The notes: generated by a model from the sequence alone, not told the origin. DNA of 64,000 nucleotides from Macrotis lagotis (GCF_037893015.1 NC_133658.1:258953856-259017855); one strand, 5' to 3'. Positions 9,100-21,411 are shown, counted from the first letter of the stretch. Program-made: numbers and translations.

Positions 9100-12000
9100 T
9101 TTTTTTAATTAAAGGTAATAGTCCTTGCACTTTGTTCAAACTCCACAGCTCCTTATCTGGATACAGATGGCTCGCTCCTTTGCAGAAGCCCAGAACTGTT
9201 CCTGATTGTTGCACTGATGGAATGAGCGAGTCCTTCAAGGTTGAACATAACTCCCATGTTGCTGTTAGGGTGTACAGTGTATTTCTGGTTCTGCTCATCT
9301 CACTCAGCATCAGTTTATGGAAAACCCTCCAGGTTTCCCTGAAATCCCATCCCTCCTGGTTTCTAATAGAACAATAGTGTTCCATGACATACATATACCA
9401 CAGTTTGCTAAGCCTTTCCCCAATTGAAGGACATTTACTGGATTTCCAATTCTTTGCCGCCACGAACAGGGCTGCTATAAATATTTTCATACAAGTAATG
9501 TTTTTACCCTTTTTCCTCATCTCTTCAGGGTATAGACCCAGTGGTGGTATTGCTGGGTCAAAGGGTATGCTCATTATTGTTGCCCTTTGGGCATAGTTTC
9601 AAATAGCTCTCCAGAAGGGTTGGATGAGTTCACAGCTGCACCAACAGTGTAATAGTGTCCCAGATTTACCACAACCCTTCCAACAATGATCATTATCCTT
9701 CCTGGTCATATTGGCCAGTCTGAGAGGTGTGAGGTGGTACCTCAGAGAAGCTTTAATTTGCATTTCTGTAATTAATTATTGATTTGGAGCATTTTTTCAT
9801 ATGGCTATGGATTACTTTGATCTCTTCATCTGTTAATTGCCTTTGCATATCCTTTGACCATTTGTCAATTGGGGAATGTTTTTTTGTTTTAAAAATATGA
9901 CTCAGTTCTCTGTATATTTTAGAAATGAGTCCTTTGTCAGAATCATTAGTTGTAAAGATTGTTTCACAATTTACTACATTTCTTTTGATCTTGGTTACAT
10001 TGGTTTTATCTGTGCAAAAGCCTTTTAATTTAATGTAATTGAAATCATCTAATTGGTTTTAGTGATGTTCTCCAACTCTTCCTTAGTCATAAACTGTTCC
10101 CCTTTCCATAGATCTGATAGGTAGACTAGTCCTTGATCTTCTAATTTGCTTATCGTATTGTTTTTTATGTCTATGTCCTCTAACCATTTGGATCTTATCT
10201 TGGTAAAGGGTGTGAGGTGTTAGTCTAATCTAAGTTTCTTCCATAATAATGTCCAATTTTCCCAGCAACTTTTTATCAAATAGGGAGTTTTTATCCCAAT
10301 GGCTGGACTCTTTGGGTTTATCGAACAGCAGATTACTATAATCATCTCCTGCTTTTATACCTAGTCTATTCCACTGGTCCACCACTCTATTTCTTAGCCA
10401 ATACCATACATTTTTGATGACTGATGCTTTATAATATAATTTTTAAATCAGGTAGGGCTAAGCCACCTTCTTTTGCACTTTTTTTCATTAAGCTCCTGGC
10501 AATTCTTGACTTTTTATTTCTCCATATGAATTTACTTACAATTTTTTCTAACTCGTTAAAGTAATTTTTTGGAATTTTGATTGGTAGGGCGCTAAACAGA
10601 TAGTTTAGTTTTGGTAGAATTGTCATTTTTATTATATTAACTCTACCTATCCATGAGCAGTTGATATTTGCCCAGTTATTTAAATCTGATTTAATTTGTG
10701 TGAGAAGTGTTTTATAATTGTTTTCAAAACGATTCTGATTCTGTCTTGGCAAATAGACTCCCAAATATTTCATTTTGTCTGAGGTTACTTTGATTGGGAT
10801 TTCTCTTTCTAGCTCTTCCTGCTGTTTCTTGCTAGACATATATAGAAAAGTCAAGGGTTTATGAGAGTTTATTTTATAACCTGCAACTTTGCTAAAATTG
10901 CTAATTGTTTCCAGTAGTTTTTTAGATGATTACTTGGGATTCTCTAGGTATACCATCATGTCATCTGCAAAGAGTGAGAGTTTTGTCTCTTCCTTCCAAA
11001 TTCTAATTCCTTTAATTTCTTTTTCTTCTCTAATTGCTGATGCTAACATTTCTAATGCAATATTGAATAGTAGTGGTAATAATGAGCACCCTTGTTTCAC
11101 CCCTGATCTTATTGGGAATGCCTCTAGCCTCTCCCCATTGAATATAATGCTTGTTGATGGTTTCAGATAGATACTGCTAATTATTTTAAGGAACAGTCCA
11201 TTTATTCCTACACTCTCTAGTGTTTTTAATAGAAATGGATGCTGTATTTTGTCAAAAGCTTTTTCAGCATCTATTGATATGATCATATGATTTGTGATAG
11301 GTTTGTTGTTGATATAATTGAGTATACTAACAGTTTTCCTAATATTGAACCAACCCTGCATTCCTGGAATAAATCCTACTTGATAATAATGTATTATCCT
11401 AGTGATGACTTGTTGTAATCACTTTGCTAAGATTTTATTTAGGATTTTTGCATCTATATTCATTAGGGAGATAGGTCTATAATTTTCTTTCTCTGTTTTA
11501 ACACTTCCTGGTTTAGGTAACAGTACCATATTGGTTTCATGGAAAGAGTTAGGCAGAGTTCCATCTTTCCCTATTTTTCCAAAGAGTTTACATAGGATTG
11601 GAACCAATTGTTCCTTAAATGTTTGGTAGAATTCACTTGTGAAACCATCAGGCCCTGGAGATTTTTTTTAGGGAGTTCAGCAATGGCTTGTTGAATTTCT
11701 TTTTCTGAGATAGGGTTGTTTAGGTATTTAATCTCTTCTTCATTTAACCTGGGCAACTTATATTTTTGTAAATATTCATCCATTTCATTTAGATTATCAA
11801 ATTTATTGGCATAGAGTTAGGCAAAATAATTTTGAATTATTACTTTAATTGTCTCCTCATTGGTGGTGAGTTCACCTTTTTCATTTATGATGCTAGCATT
11901 TTGGTTTTCTTCTTTCTTTTTTAAATCAAATTGACTGGAGGTTTATCAATTTTATTGGTTTTTTCATAATACCAACTTTTGGTTTTATTTATTAATTCAA

Positions 12001-12540
12001 TAGTTATTTGCTTTCAATTTCATTAATTTCTCCTTTAATTTTTACAATTTCTAGTTTGGTACTTAATTGGGGATATTTGATTTGATCTTTCTCTCATTTT
12101 TTTAGTTGCATGTTTAGTTCATTGAATTCCTCTTTCTCCAATTTATTCATATAAGCATTTAGAGCTTTAATATATCCCCTGAGAGTCTCTTTGAATGAAT
12201 CCCATAGGTTTTGGCATGTTGTTTCATTATTATCATTATCTAGGATAAAATGGTTAATTCTTTCTATAATTTGCTTTTTGGTCCACTCATTTTTTAAAAT
12301 GAGGTTATTCAGTTTCCAATTTGTTCTGGGTCTGTATCTCCTTGGCCCGGTATTGCATATGACTTTTATTGCATTGTAATCTGAGAAAGATGTATTCACT
12401 ATTTCTGCCTTTCTGCAGTTGATCATTAGGTTTTTATGTCCTAGTACGTGGTCAATTTTTGCATAAGTTCCATTTACTGCAGAGAAAAAGGTATATTCCT
12501 TTCTATCCCCATTCAGTTTCCTCCATAAGTCTACTATATC
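9100..12540 (-). pseudogene. L1 ORF2 remnant (endonuclease end, RT, C-terminal region)
   Basis: Successive open stretches on the minus strand translate into ORF2 in order. 12,094-12,426 is the end of the endonuclease domain, with SDYNAIK where SDH is usual, so the catalytic His has changed. 11,571-11,783 and 11,419-11,607 are early RT, including PKPG and [17 protein letters not shown]. 10,930-11,361 holds the mid RT blocks, [17 protein letters not shown] and SLFADDMM. 10,429-10,854 is the thumb-proximal region. 9,077-9,574 is the C-terminal region. ORF2 normally nicks DNA and reverse-transcribes L1 RNA; this copy cannot, because of stops, frameshifts and the missing endonuclease start. Confidence 0.85.
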
Positions 12541-12794
12541 TAATCTTTTCAGGAAGTCCTATAATTTTCAGGTTGCCCCTCCTCAATCTATTCTCAAGGT
12601 CAGCTGTTTTTTTGATGAGGTATTTTACATTTGCTTCTATTTTTTCTATTTTTTTGATTTTATTTAACTGAGTCTTGCTGTCTCATGGAGTCATTAGTTT
12701 CTGTAGACTCCATTATTTTTTGGGGGGAGGAATTTTATTCATTAACCTTTTGCAACTCCTTTTGCAATTGGTCAATTCTACTTTGGAAAGAGCT

Positions 12795-13055
12795 TTACAT
12801 TTGACCAATTGAGGTTTTGAGAGAATTAATTTCTTTTTGCATTTGCTCATTTGAGGATCTGAGGGAATTATTCTCATTTTGTAATTGTCCAATTGATGAT
12901 CTGAGAGATTTATTCTCCTTTTGTGTTTGTCCAATTGTACTTTCTAAGGTTTTGTTTTCTTGTTGCAAGGTATTAATTGTCTCTCCCAAATTTTTAAGCT
13001 CCTTCTTTATTTCTTCAAGGAAGTCTTTCTGTGCTGGAGACCAGATTGTATTCAC
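12795..13055 (-). pseudogene. L1 ORF1 fragment with four 14-residue coiled-coil repeats
   Basis: The open stretch starts inside ORF1 at a Met followed by NTIWSPAQKDFLEE. Residues 27-82 form four 14-residue repeats: INTLQQENKTLEST, IGQTQKENKSLRSS, IGQLQNENNSLRSS and NEQMQKEINSLKTS. A partial fifth repeat (IGQM) follows. The matching L1 at 6.5 kb has three. The rest of ORF1 continues in another frame up to the deletion junction near 12.55 kb. Confidence 0.8.
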
Positions 13056-13921
13056 CTCAGAGGTTCAGGTCTCTCTGAGTTGGGGTCTTTCCCTTCCAGG
13101 AATTTTTCTATGGATCCACCTTTCCGCTGACCCTTCTTCATTATGTTAAGTCCTTGAATTGGAGGGGGCTGGTTCACCTGGGTTTGGGATCACTAAAGGC
13201 TTTACTGGGTGTGGTTTCTGTGGCTGGCTAGTAGGTGGTGCTGTTTGCCCTCTCTGGAGTTTCTGTGACCTTGGTTGAGAGGCCTTCTCCCTTTGTCGGA
13301 AGGGAGGAATTAGAACTATTGAATTGTTTTGCCTTCACTCTATGGTGGGCTTTATCCTGGCCTGATGTCATTCCTCAGCTGGGCTGGTTCTTCTGCTCAC
13401 ACCCCTGGGCCTGAGGCAGCAGTAGTTTGCCTTTGTTTGAGAAGAGGCCTCTGTGCAATGGAAGTGTGCCCTCAGCATTTCTCAGACCTGAGGAGCCAAG
13501 GGATGGTGTCTGCAACTCTCCTGCACCAGAACTCCTCCCCCAGCCTGGTCCCAGAGATCCAGGGGGACAGCACCAACACCAGTGCCTCTGCTTCCCCACG
13601 GACCCAAGCCCCTTTCATCCAGCCCCACCACTGATCCAGCAGGTCTGGTTCTCCGGCCCTCAGGCTCCTGGTTCCAATTCAGCTGTTAATCTGGCTGATC
13701 CCGGGCTGATCCTCCCTCTGAGCCCAGACTCACCCACCAAAATACAGCGAAAGCTCTCATGGGAGACAAATGGTGAGGTAGATGTTCTTTCTCCTAGCTT
13801 TTCTTCCTGCATTTTGTGGGTCAGATTTCTTTTACAACTTTTGTTTCATGTGATAGATGGGGAAGAGATCAGGAGACGTTAGAACTGTGCCTGTCTTCTC
13901 TCTGCCATCTTGGCCAGAACC

Positions 13922-13936
13922 CATATGCATACTTTT
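13922..13936. repeat. Target-site duplication, right copy (young L1)
   Basis: CATATGCATACTTTT, identical to 8,864-8,878. Confidence 0.9.
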
Positions 13937-14487
13937 AAATTTACACATCAGCTTCTATCTATCCTCTCTTCGCACCCCCTTCCCCTCAGTAGTGAAAAGT
14001 CAGGTGAATATTAAACATATAACATGTTTACAGATTAGTCATTTTTGGAATGAGGAATTACAATTAAGGAATAAGGAAGAAAACCATGAGAAAGGAAAGA
14101 AGTAAATAAGAGAAATTTTTTTAAAAAGTGAATTAATTCAGTGTTTATTCAGATTCTGTGGAGTTCTTTTGGTTTGATTTGGTATGGTTTTTCTTCCTCT
14201 GGGTGAGGATAGCAACTATCCATAGCCAGTCTCCTAGGGTTGACCTAGCTCTCTGAACTGCTGAGAGGAGCTTCATCCATCAAGTTTGGTCAACTCATGG
14301 TGTTGATATTAAAGTGTACAATGTTGTCTTGGTTCTACTCCTTTCTTCAGCATCATTTTCTGTAATTCATTCTATGCCTCTCTATTCCTACCATTCAAGG
14401 ATTCTTAGTATTCCATAACATTCATATACCATAACTTGTTCAGTCATTACCAAATTGATGGGCATCCCTTCAATTTCCAATTCTTTA

Positions 14488-15805
14488 TCACTTCAAAAAG
14501 AGCTGTTTGAAAATTTTGGAACATGTAAGACTTTTTCCAATTTTTATGATTTCTTCTAGATATATGCCTAGCACTGGAATTGCTGGGTCAAAGGGTATGA
14601 TCAGTTTTATTGTTCTTTGGGCATAGGTACCTATTGCTCTACAGAATGGTTGAATCAGTTCCCAACTCCACCAATAATGCATTAATGTTCCAATCCTCCC
14701 TATCAAATCCAATTATTGTTCTCCTTTTTTTGTCAACTTAGTCAATCTGATATGTGTGAGGTGGACCCTTATAGTTGCTTTAATTTGTATTTCTCTAATC
14801 AGAAATGAATTAGAACATTTTTAATATGATTTTATATATATAGTTTTCATTTCTTCACTTGAAAACTTCCACTTAGCAATTGGTGAATGACTTGCAGTCT
14901 TATAAATTTGATGAAATTCTCTATATATTTTAGAAATGAGAACTTTATCAGAATCCCTAGCCATTAAAATTATTTCCCAACTTTCTGTTTTCCTTCTAAT
15001 TTTGGCAGATTTTGTTTTATTAGTGCAAAAATTTTTCAGTTTAATATAGCCAATATCATTCATTTTGCAGTTTATAATGTGCTCTACTTCATGCTTGGTT
15101 ATAAATTTCCCCCCTTTACATAGATTCGACATTGATCTATGATGTTGCACTTTATGTCTAAATCCTGCACCCATTTTGAATTTATTTTGGTATAACATGT
15201 GACATGTGGGTATATGCCTAGGTTTTGCCACACTATTTTTCCAGTTTTCTCAACCATTTTTGTCAAATAGTGAGTTCTTATCCCAGAAGCTAATGTCTTT
15301 TAGTTTGTCCAACAGTAGATTATTGTAATCATTTTCTTTGGAACCCATCATAATCCAATGATCCATTACTCTATCTCTTAACTAGTATGAGACAGTTTTG
15401 ATGACTGCCACTTTGTATTACAGTTTTAGATCTGTCAGAGCTAGGCTACCTTCTTTTACATTTTTTTCATATTCTTGACCTTATGTTGTTCCAAATGTAT
15501 TTTGTTACTGTTTTTTCTAACTCAGTAAAATAGTTATATGATAGTTTGATAGGTATGGAACTGAATAAGTTATTTAATTTGGAAAGAGTTCTCATTTTCA
15601 TTATGTTAGCTTGACCTAACCATGAGCAATTGACATTTTCCCAATTGTTTACATCTGACTTTATTTGTGTGAGAAGTTCTTGGTAATTGTGTTTATGTAG
15701 TTTTGGGGTTTGCCTTGGAAGGGAGATTCCCAAATATTTAATGTCTGCAGTGACTTTAAATGAAAATTTTCTTTCTATCTCTTGCTCTTGAGCTTTGTTG
15801 TTCAT
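14488..15805 (-). pseudogene. Old L1 ORF2, C-terminal half
   Basis: Three open stretches (15,467-15,805, 14,821-15,231 and 14,488-14,712) translate into successive parts of ORF2. Recognisable text includes FKVTADIKYLGISLPRQ, LISKIYREFHQI and GTLMHYWWSWELIQPF. They are separated by frameshifts and stops. Confidence 0.8.
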
Positions 15806-16455
15806 ATGTAGAAATGCTAATGATTTATGTGGTCTTATTTTATATCATCCTACTTTAATGAATTTGTTAATTGCTTCAAGTAATTTTTAAATGATTTTCT
15901 CTTATACTATCTTATCATCTGTAAAGAGTGAAAGCTTTTCTTCCTCTTTGCCAATCCTGATTCCTTCAATTTCCTTGCCTTCTCTTATTGCTAGCACTAA
16001 CATTTCTAATACTATCTTGACGAGTAATGGTTATAATGGGCATCCTTGTTTCACTTATGATCTTATTTGAAATGATTCTATTTCATCCCCATTACAAATA
16101 CTATTTGCTGATGATTTTAGATAGATAATGCTTATTATTTTAAGGAAAACTCCATTTATTTCTATTCTTCCTTGTGTTTTAAATAGCAATGGGTGTTGTA
16201 TTTCATAAAAACCTTTTTCAGTAATGATTGAGATAATCAAATGATTTCTGTTATGTTGATTATTTTCCTAATATTGAACCATCCCTGACTACCTGATACA
16301 AATCCTATTTGATCATTATATTATCCTAATAATAACTTGTAATCTCTTTGCTAAAAACTTTGTTTAAGATTTTTTCATCAATGTTTGCTAGGGAGATTGG
16401 CCTATTACTTTCTTTATCTGTTTTGGATCTTACTGGTTTTGGTATTAGCACAATA

Positions 16456-16660
16456 AAGTCAGCTAGGTGGTGCAGTGAATAGGGCACTAGGCTTGGATTC
16501 AGGAGGACAGAAGTTCAAATCTAGACTCAGACATTTGCCACTTATTAGCTGTGTGACTTTGGACAAGTCACTTAACTCTGCCCCACATCCAAGGTCATCC
16601 TGATTCATCTCAGACCACTGGACTCAGATGTCACTGGAGGAGAAAATGAGGCTGGGAACT
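16456..16660 (+). mobile_element. tRNA-derived SINE (long form) inserted in old L1
   Basis: Head AGCTAGGTGGTGCAGTGAA, a B-box-like AAGTTCAAATC, TAGCTGTGTGAC, and a longer 3' body ending GAGAAAATGAGGCTGGGAAC. The flanks TTAGCACAAT (left) and TTAGCACTGT (right) form a diverged target duplication within L1 RT sequence. Confidence 0.8.
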
Positions 16661-17722
16661 TAGCACTGTTGTTGTCATAACAGGAATTTGGCAGAGCTCC
16701 TTTTCAACTCCTATTTTTAAAAACAATTTGTGCAGAGTGCTCATCACTTGTTCATTAAATGTTTGGCAGAATTCACTTGTAAATACACTTGGACAATTTT
16801 TCTTCGAGAATTTATTACTGGTTGCTTCAATATCACTTTTCTGAAATAGGGTTAATTAAGTATTTTGTATTCTCTTCTGTTAACCTGCACAGTTTATATT
16901 TTTGTCAGTATTCATCCATTTAACTCAGGTTATCAAATTTATTGAAATACTGTTCAACAAAATAACTTGGAGTTATGTTTTTAATTTGCTTCTCATTGGT
17001 AGTTCAATATTTTCATTTTTGATACTGATAATTTGATTATCTTCTTTCTTTTGCTAATCAGATTAACCAAAGATTTATCTATTGTATGGGTTTTATGAAA
17101 TAAAACCAACCCAGTTTTATTTATTAGGTCAATGGCTTTCTTGCTTTCAATCTTATTAATTTCTTCCTTCATTTTCAGAAATTCTAATATGGTATTTATT
17201 GGGAATCTTTAATTTGTTCTTTTTCTAGTTTTTTAAGTTGCATACATAATTTATTGATCGATTCTTTCCATATTACTCATATAAATATTTAGAGATTTAA
17301 AATTTCCCCTTAAAACTGATTTGAGTACATCCCATAAATTTTGGTCTGATATCTCCTGTGACTGTCTGTTTGTATTTCCTTTGTATTTGATTTTTTTTTC
17401 TTTTTACTGATTGCAATATACTCTCCTTTATTTGAGAGTTTTGGAATACAGTCCTTGGACTTTTAATACTGGGGTCTTTTTCTAGAAGGGTTCTGGGGAT
17501 TTTTTCAACTGTTGTGGTGTTTTCTTGATGCTATCCAGGTTCTTTTCTGATCTGAGTTTTCTAGTAGTGTGACTATGTGCTTATCTGTTTAATAATGTAT
17601 AGCTTCATTGACTATTTTGCCTTGTAAGAAGACATAGTTTCCTTCCTTATCCTTTTTAATAAGATGGGCTTTTGCTTTTGCTTTATTTGAGATCAAGATC
17701 CTTACCCCTGATTTTTTTTTAC

Positions 17723-17974
17723 TTAAGCTGAAGCATAATATATTTTGCTAAACCCTTTTACCTTTACCCTCTGTGTATCTCTTTGCCTGAAATGCATTTC
17801 TTGTAAACAACATACTGCAGAATTCTGGTTTTTATTCCATTCTGCTATCCCCTTTTGTTTTATGGGAGAGTTCATTCCATTTACATTTACAGTTAAGGTG
17901 ATTAATTTTATATTTACCATTATGCTATCTTCCCCATTTATATTTTTCTTTCTTTTCCTCTTACTCCTTCTCAA
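17723..17974 (-). pseudogene. Old L1 ORF2 start: endonuclease N-terminus
   Basis: An 83-codon stretch on the minus strand reads as the N-terminus of the L1 AP-like endonuclease. LITLTVNVNGMNSPIK keeps the Asn of the N-N-G motif, and AVCCLQEMHF keeps the catalytic Glu of QExH. Lys/Arg-rich residues precede it. The frame then breaks. Confidence 0.8.
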
Positions 17975-18119
17975 CCAATTTTTTCTCCCTTTTCTCTTTA
18001 ACTTTTCTTTTAAAATTTAACTTTCAATTTATTTTCACTTATACTTTTGCCATCATTTTATTAGTCCCTTCTTCCCTTTTCTTTCCCTCCCCCCAGTCTC
18101 CACTTCCCTATAGAGTAAG

Positions 18120-19130
18120 ATAGATTTTTAAACCCAAGTGAGAATGTATCTCCTTCCCTCTCTGGACCAAAAAAATAATTTACTCAGTGTTCACACAGTC
18201 ACTTCTTCACTCTACTATAATTATCTTTATGCCTCTTCAACTGGTGTCATTTATTGAGAGAAATACTATCAATCAAGTACTAAAAATCACAGCTGTCATC
18301 AATTAAAAGTTGATTAATTGGTTGCTTGATAAGCTCAAAGTACTATTAAAGTACAATTACAGGATGATGTATTGATTACTTCATTGTTTGTAAGCAGCAT
18401 TGCCTCTTAGTCACTAAGTACTCTCCCCTCTTCTGTCTCATTAAAAATACACTTCTCAAGAGTCATGAATCACATCCAATTATAATCATTTTATACCTTG
18501 CCCACTTTTCAAGTACCCTCCAAGGACATCCAATTCTCATTGGTCTAAGCATCATACAAAGTCAAATCATGCACCATTTGTAGTTCCCCAAATATACTCT
18601 CTCTCATACTTTCCTGCCACTTAGCCCCCCCCCCCCACTAAGGTACTACTTCAAGTACTTAAACCCCTTGTTAATTGAAGCATGGATTAAGTCCAACCAT
18701 TCTAATTAGGTTCCCACCCTCTGTCCCTAAAGTACTCTGAATGTAATTAACTATAGATGCTCCAAGTGTTCTAAGTACTAGGACACTATGAAGTTCTCTC
18801 ATAAGGACTTTACAATTGATTGTAAGGTATGGGAGACACTGATTCCAACCTGCTCAGCATAGTATCCCTTCATCAGAGAAAGTGCTAAACTTTATGTGCA
18901 AGACTGAATTAAATTAGACTCCTGAATTGAGACTAAACATCCCAGCTTCTCATCTAGGCTTTTTGCCTCAAGCATAGTCCACTTCAATGGAAAAACAAGA
19001 ACTAACCGTACCCATATTCTCTAAATCCAATCTCTTCAATTTTATCCAACCCTTTAACAATCCTAAAAGAAATGCAATTCTCAAAAATTACAAGTGTTAT
19101 ATTTTCTCTTATTGGATTGTGTACAATATG
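18120..19130 (-). other. GTACTT-rich inter-ORF spacer of the old L1
   Basis: Between ORF2 (17.97 kb) and ORF1 (19.18 kb) lies about 1 kb with no coding signal. It is dotted with GTACTT/AGTACTT hexamers on the minus strand, for example near 18,380, 18,420, 18,650 and 18,730. It aligns colinearly with the spacer of the plus-strand L1 at 43.64-44.68 kb. Shared text includes TTTAGCACTTTCTCTGATGA, GGAGGGTACTT, CATGACTCTTGAGAAGT and GGCAATGCTGCTTA. Confidence 0.75.
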
Positions 19131-19177
19131 ATGTTCTTGACTAACATTTGTTTTGTTTTGTTTGTTCTCCTTTTCAT

Positions 19178-20208
19178 TTATCTTTTTTTTTTTTGCATCT
19201 CTTCAGTATTGTATTTGGAGATTGAATTCCTCTGTTCAGTTCTGGTCTTTTTAGCAGGAAATTTTAGAAGTCCTCTAATTTGTTGAAAATACATCTTTTC
19301 ACCTGACAAAATATGCTGAATTTTGCAAGGTAGATAATTCTTGGTTCTAATCCAAGGTCCTTTATCCTCCAACATATGGCATTCCAGGTCCTCCAGTCCT
19401 CCAATATCAAAGATATAAGACATGGCTAAGTCTGATTTTGTTTCATTTGCATTCAAATGGCATCTTTTGTCCTACCTGAAGCATTTTCTCCTTTATTTCA
19501 GGAATCCTGAAATTTGGCTATGATAGCTCTTGGAGTTTTTATCCTGGGGTCTCTTACTGAAGGAGTTCTGTATATTCTTTCAATGGCTATTTTGTCTTCT
19601 TTCTCTTATAGATTTGGACAGCTTTCCCTGATAATTTCCTAAAAGATGTTTTCCAGGTTCTTTTTGCTATTTGTCCAATTCTAATTTTTAGGGTTTTATA
19701 TTCTTCAGTTAGCTTTTATGTTTCCTTTTCTAGTTAGTTAATTTTATTCCTTGCTGAGTTGCATTTCTTTTCCAGTTGTTTCATTTTATTTTTTGGAAAG
19801 TTACATTCTTTTTCCAATTGGTTATTTTTACTTTCAAAAGGAGTTCATTTCTTTGGTCAATTTTTCATAATTTTCCTGCATGACTCTCATTTCTTTTTTC
19901 CATTTTTCTTCTTCCTCTATTCTTTGGTTTTTTAATTCTTTTTTTAGGTTCTTCTATTAGTTTTTTTTTATTTGAGTCCAATTCATAGATTCTTTTGAGA
20001 CTTGCCCTGAACATAATTTTTCACTGTTTACTTCCTCTGAGATGGCATTGTTATCATCTTTATCTGCATAGTAGCTTTCTATAGTGAGTACACTTTTACT
20101 TTTTTGCTCATCTTGCTTACTTGAGCTCTGCTCCTGGGTCATAGAGAGACCTAAGCTTTTTATGCTGGGACTGGGGTCATTGGCCAAGATGTTGTCTATA
20201 CAATCCAA
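19178..20208 (-). pseudogene. Old L1 ORF1 remnant
   Basis: The 5' part (19,957-20,208) reads ...KSVLTIESYYADKDDNNAISEE, matching ORF1 of the plus-strand L1 at 42,367 (MLTIESYYSDRDEKNAISEE). The middle is a coiled coil built from about three ~42-bp units (19,710-19,838). The C-terminal part (19,178-19,456) runs to the spacer. Several breaks separate the pieces. Confidence 0.75.
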
Positions 20209-20754
20209 GCCTTGCCTTTGCAGAAATTTGTTCCTCCCTTATGTCCCAGTCCTATTTTTACAGTGGTTTGTTCCCAAGCCAGTCCTGTATCTTGACCTGG
20301 TGTTCTCGGGGTTCAGACTTTGTTTGGGCTTGGAACTGTCCCTGTTGGCTTACTATCTAACTGCCGGGACCTATACTGTTGTCAAGCTGCTGGGACCTGT
20401 ACTGCACTGTAGCTAAAAGCTCCCTGCTGGCTTTCCAGCTTTCCTGCCTAGCTGGGCTTTACTTTCCCTATTCCCCCAAAGAGACAGACCTTCACTGAAG
20501 ATTCGCCACAATACCTACATTGAAATCTTCTTTGGATCTTGGGCTTTTTTTTGGTCTTTGGTGAAATCTGTACTTTTGATGTGTGTAGAGGCTTTATTTA
20601 TTTTTGTGAAAGGAAAAGCTCTGGGAGCATGCTGACTTCACAGCACCCACTTGGCTCCTCCTTGGAAGAACTCTGCTTTATTTCTTACTTAATATTAATC
20701 ATTGAATGGGCAATGTCTTAGTCAAACTGATAACCTGTTAAAGATCCTAGCTTA

Positions 20755-20910
20755 GGGGCAACTAGGTGGCATAGTGGGTAGAATACCAGCCCTAGAGTCA
20801 GGAGGATCTGAGTTCAAATTCAACCTCAGACAATAATTGCCTAGCTGTATGAACTTGGGAAAGTAGCTCTTAACCCCATTGCCTTAAATAAATAAAATTT
20901 TAAAAAAATG
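20755..20910 (+). mobile_element. tRNA-derived SINE with A-rich tail
   Basis: Head GGGGCAACTAGGTGGCATAG, B box AGTTCAAATTC, tail AAATAAATAAAATTTTAAA. The target duplication AAGATCCTAGCTTA (20,741-20,754) and AAGACCTTAACTTA (20,911-20,924) has three mismatches, so it is moderately old. Confidence 0.9.
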
Positions 20911-20924
20911 AAGACCTTAACTTA

Positions 20925-21130
20925 TAAAAGTCAAGGTCTCCTACTGCATCCTGGCCATCACCAGTCATCATGTTCTATATCTGTCCTCTGGACTCAGATG
21001 ACTCCAGAAAAGAAATTAAGGCTAGTGATTGCATATCCTTCCCTCAATTAAATCAATTCACTTGAATATCATGGCATCATATCCCTGATTTCTTGGTCCT
21101 CTTAAAGAAGGAAGATAAAAAACAATATGA
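20925..21130 (+). mobile_element. 3' part of a long SINE, split by the SINE above
   Basis: GTCAAGGTCTCCTACTGCAT, then CTCTGGACTCAGATGACTCC, then TCTTGGTCCTCTTAAAGAAG and AAAAAACAA: the same 3' body seen at 7.7-7.9 kb and 16.6 kb. Confidence 0.65.
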
Positions 21131-21254
21131 ACTAGGAGAGTGGCCCTCAAGGACAGTCAGACAAAGTTGGACAAGATTGTTAGGGAGATAGTAGATCAGT
21201 CCAGAAAATGAGTTGATTAGAAGATATTTTATTTTTTAAAAAGAATAGTATTTC

Positions 21255-21397
21255 TGGGTGGGTAGGTGTACAGTGGATAAAGCACCGGCCCTGGAGTCAG
21301 GAGTACCTGGGTTCAAACCGGACCTCAGACAGTTAATAATTACCTAGCTGTGTGGCCTTGGGCAAGCCACTTAACCCCATTTGCCTGGCAAAAAAAA
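21255..21397 (+). mobile_element. Young tRNA-derived SINE
   Basis: The full head-to-tail sequence is present, with CACCGGCCCTGGAGTCAGG, TTAATAATTACCTAGCTGTG and TTAACCCCAT, ending in an A9 tail. The target duplication AAGAATAGTATTTC is perfect (21,241-21,254 and 21,398-21,411). Confidence 0.95.
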
Positions 21398-21411
21398 AAG
21401 AATAGTATTTC

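Larger units (their letters stand above)
8879..13921 (-). mobile_element. Younger L1 with intact ends, internally deleted
   Basis: A 5.04-kb minus-strand L1 flanked by a perfect 15-bp target duplication. From its 5' end: a GC-richer 5'UTR (about 13.14-13.92 kb) beginning GGTTCTGGCCAAGATGGCAG, an ORF1 coiled coil (12.80-13.06 kb), and ORF2 from the late endonuclease domain (about 12.54 kb) through RT to the C-terminus (9.1 kb). The 3'UTR ends at 8,879. The rest of ORF1 and most of the endonuclease domain are missing: ORF1 text reading 'LKIIGLPE' joins endonuclease text at about 12,541-12,553. The catalytic RT box survives as [11 protein letters not shown] near 10,950-10,985. The frames have several breaks. 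Confidence 0.9.
8795..20680 (-). mobile_element. Old near-full-length L1 (minus strand), interrupted
   Basis: Read on the minus strand: a 5' leader near 20.2-20.68 kb, ORF1 about 19.18-20.21 kb, a ~1-kb inter-ORF spacer (18.1-19.13 kb), the ORF2 endonuclease start at 17.97 kb, reverse transcriptase about 15.5-17 kb, the C-terminal region 14.5-15.2 kb, and a 3'UTR whose end is displaced to 8,795-8,863. The gap 8,879-13,921 is a younger L1 inserted into the 3'UTR. A SINE sits at 16,456-16,660 in the RT region. Without the insertions it is about 6.6 kb. The frames are broken in many places, so it is a dead copy. Confidence 0.8.

Noticed and set aside
13329-13634. 101-codon GC-rich plus-strand frame resembling a proline-rich exon
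   Set aside because: It lies wholly inside the 5'UTR of the minus-strand L1. The GC content explains the lack of stops; only the neighbouring antisense frame recurring in two copies is kept as a finding.
18987-19286. 99-codon plus-strand frame with hydrophobic stretch
   Set aside because: It is antisense to old L1 ORF1 and spacer; the hydrophobic residues come from T-rich complement of A-rich L1 sequence.
21255-21397. Possible tRNA gene (A/B-box-like motifs)
   Set aside because: The B box belongs to a dispersed SINE with A-tail and target duplication; no cloverleaf or CCA-adjacent acceptor stem can be formed.
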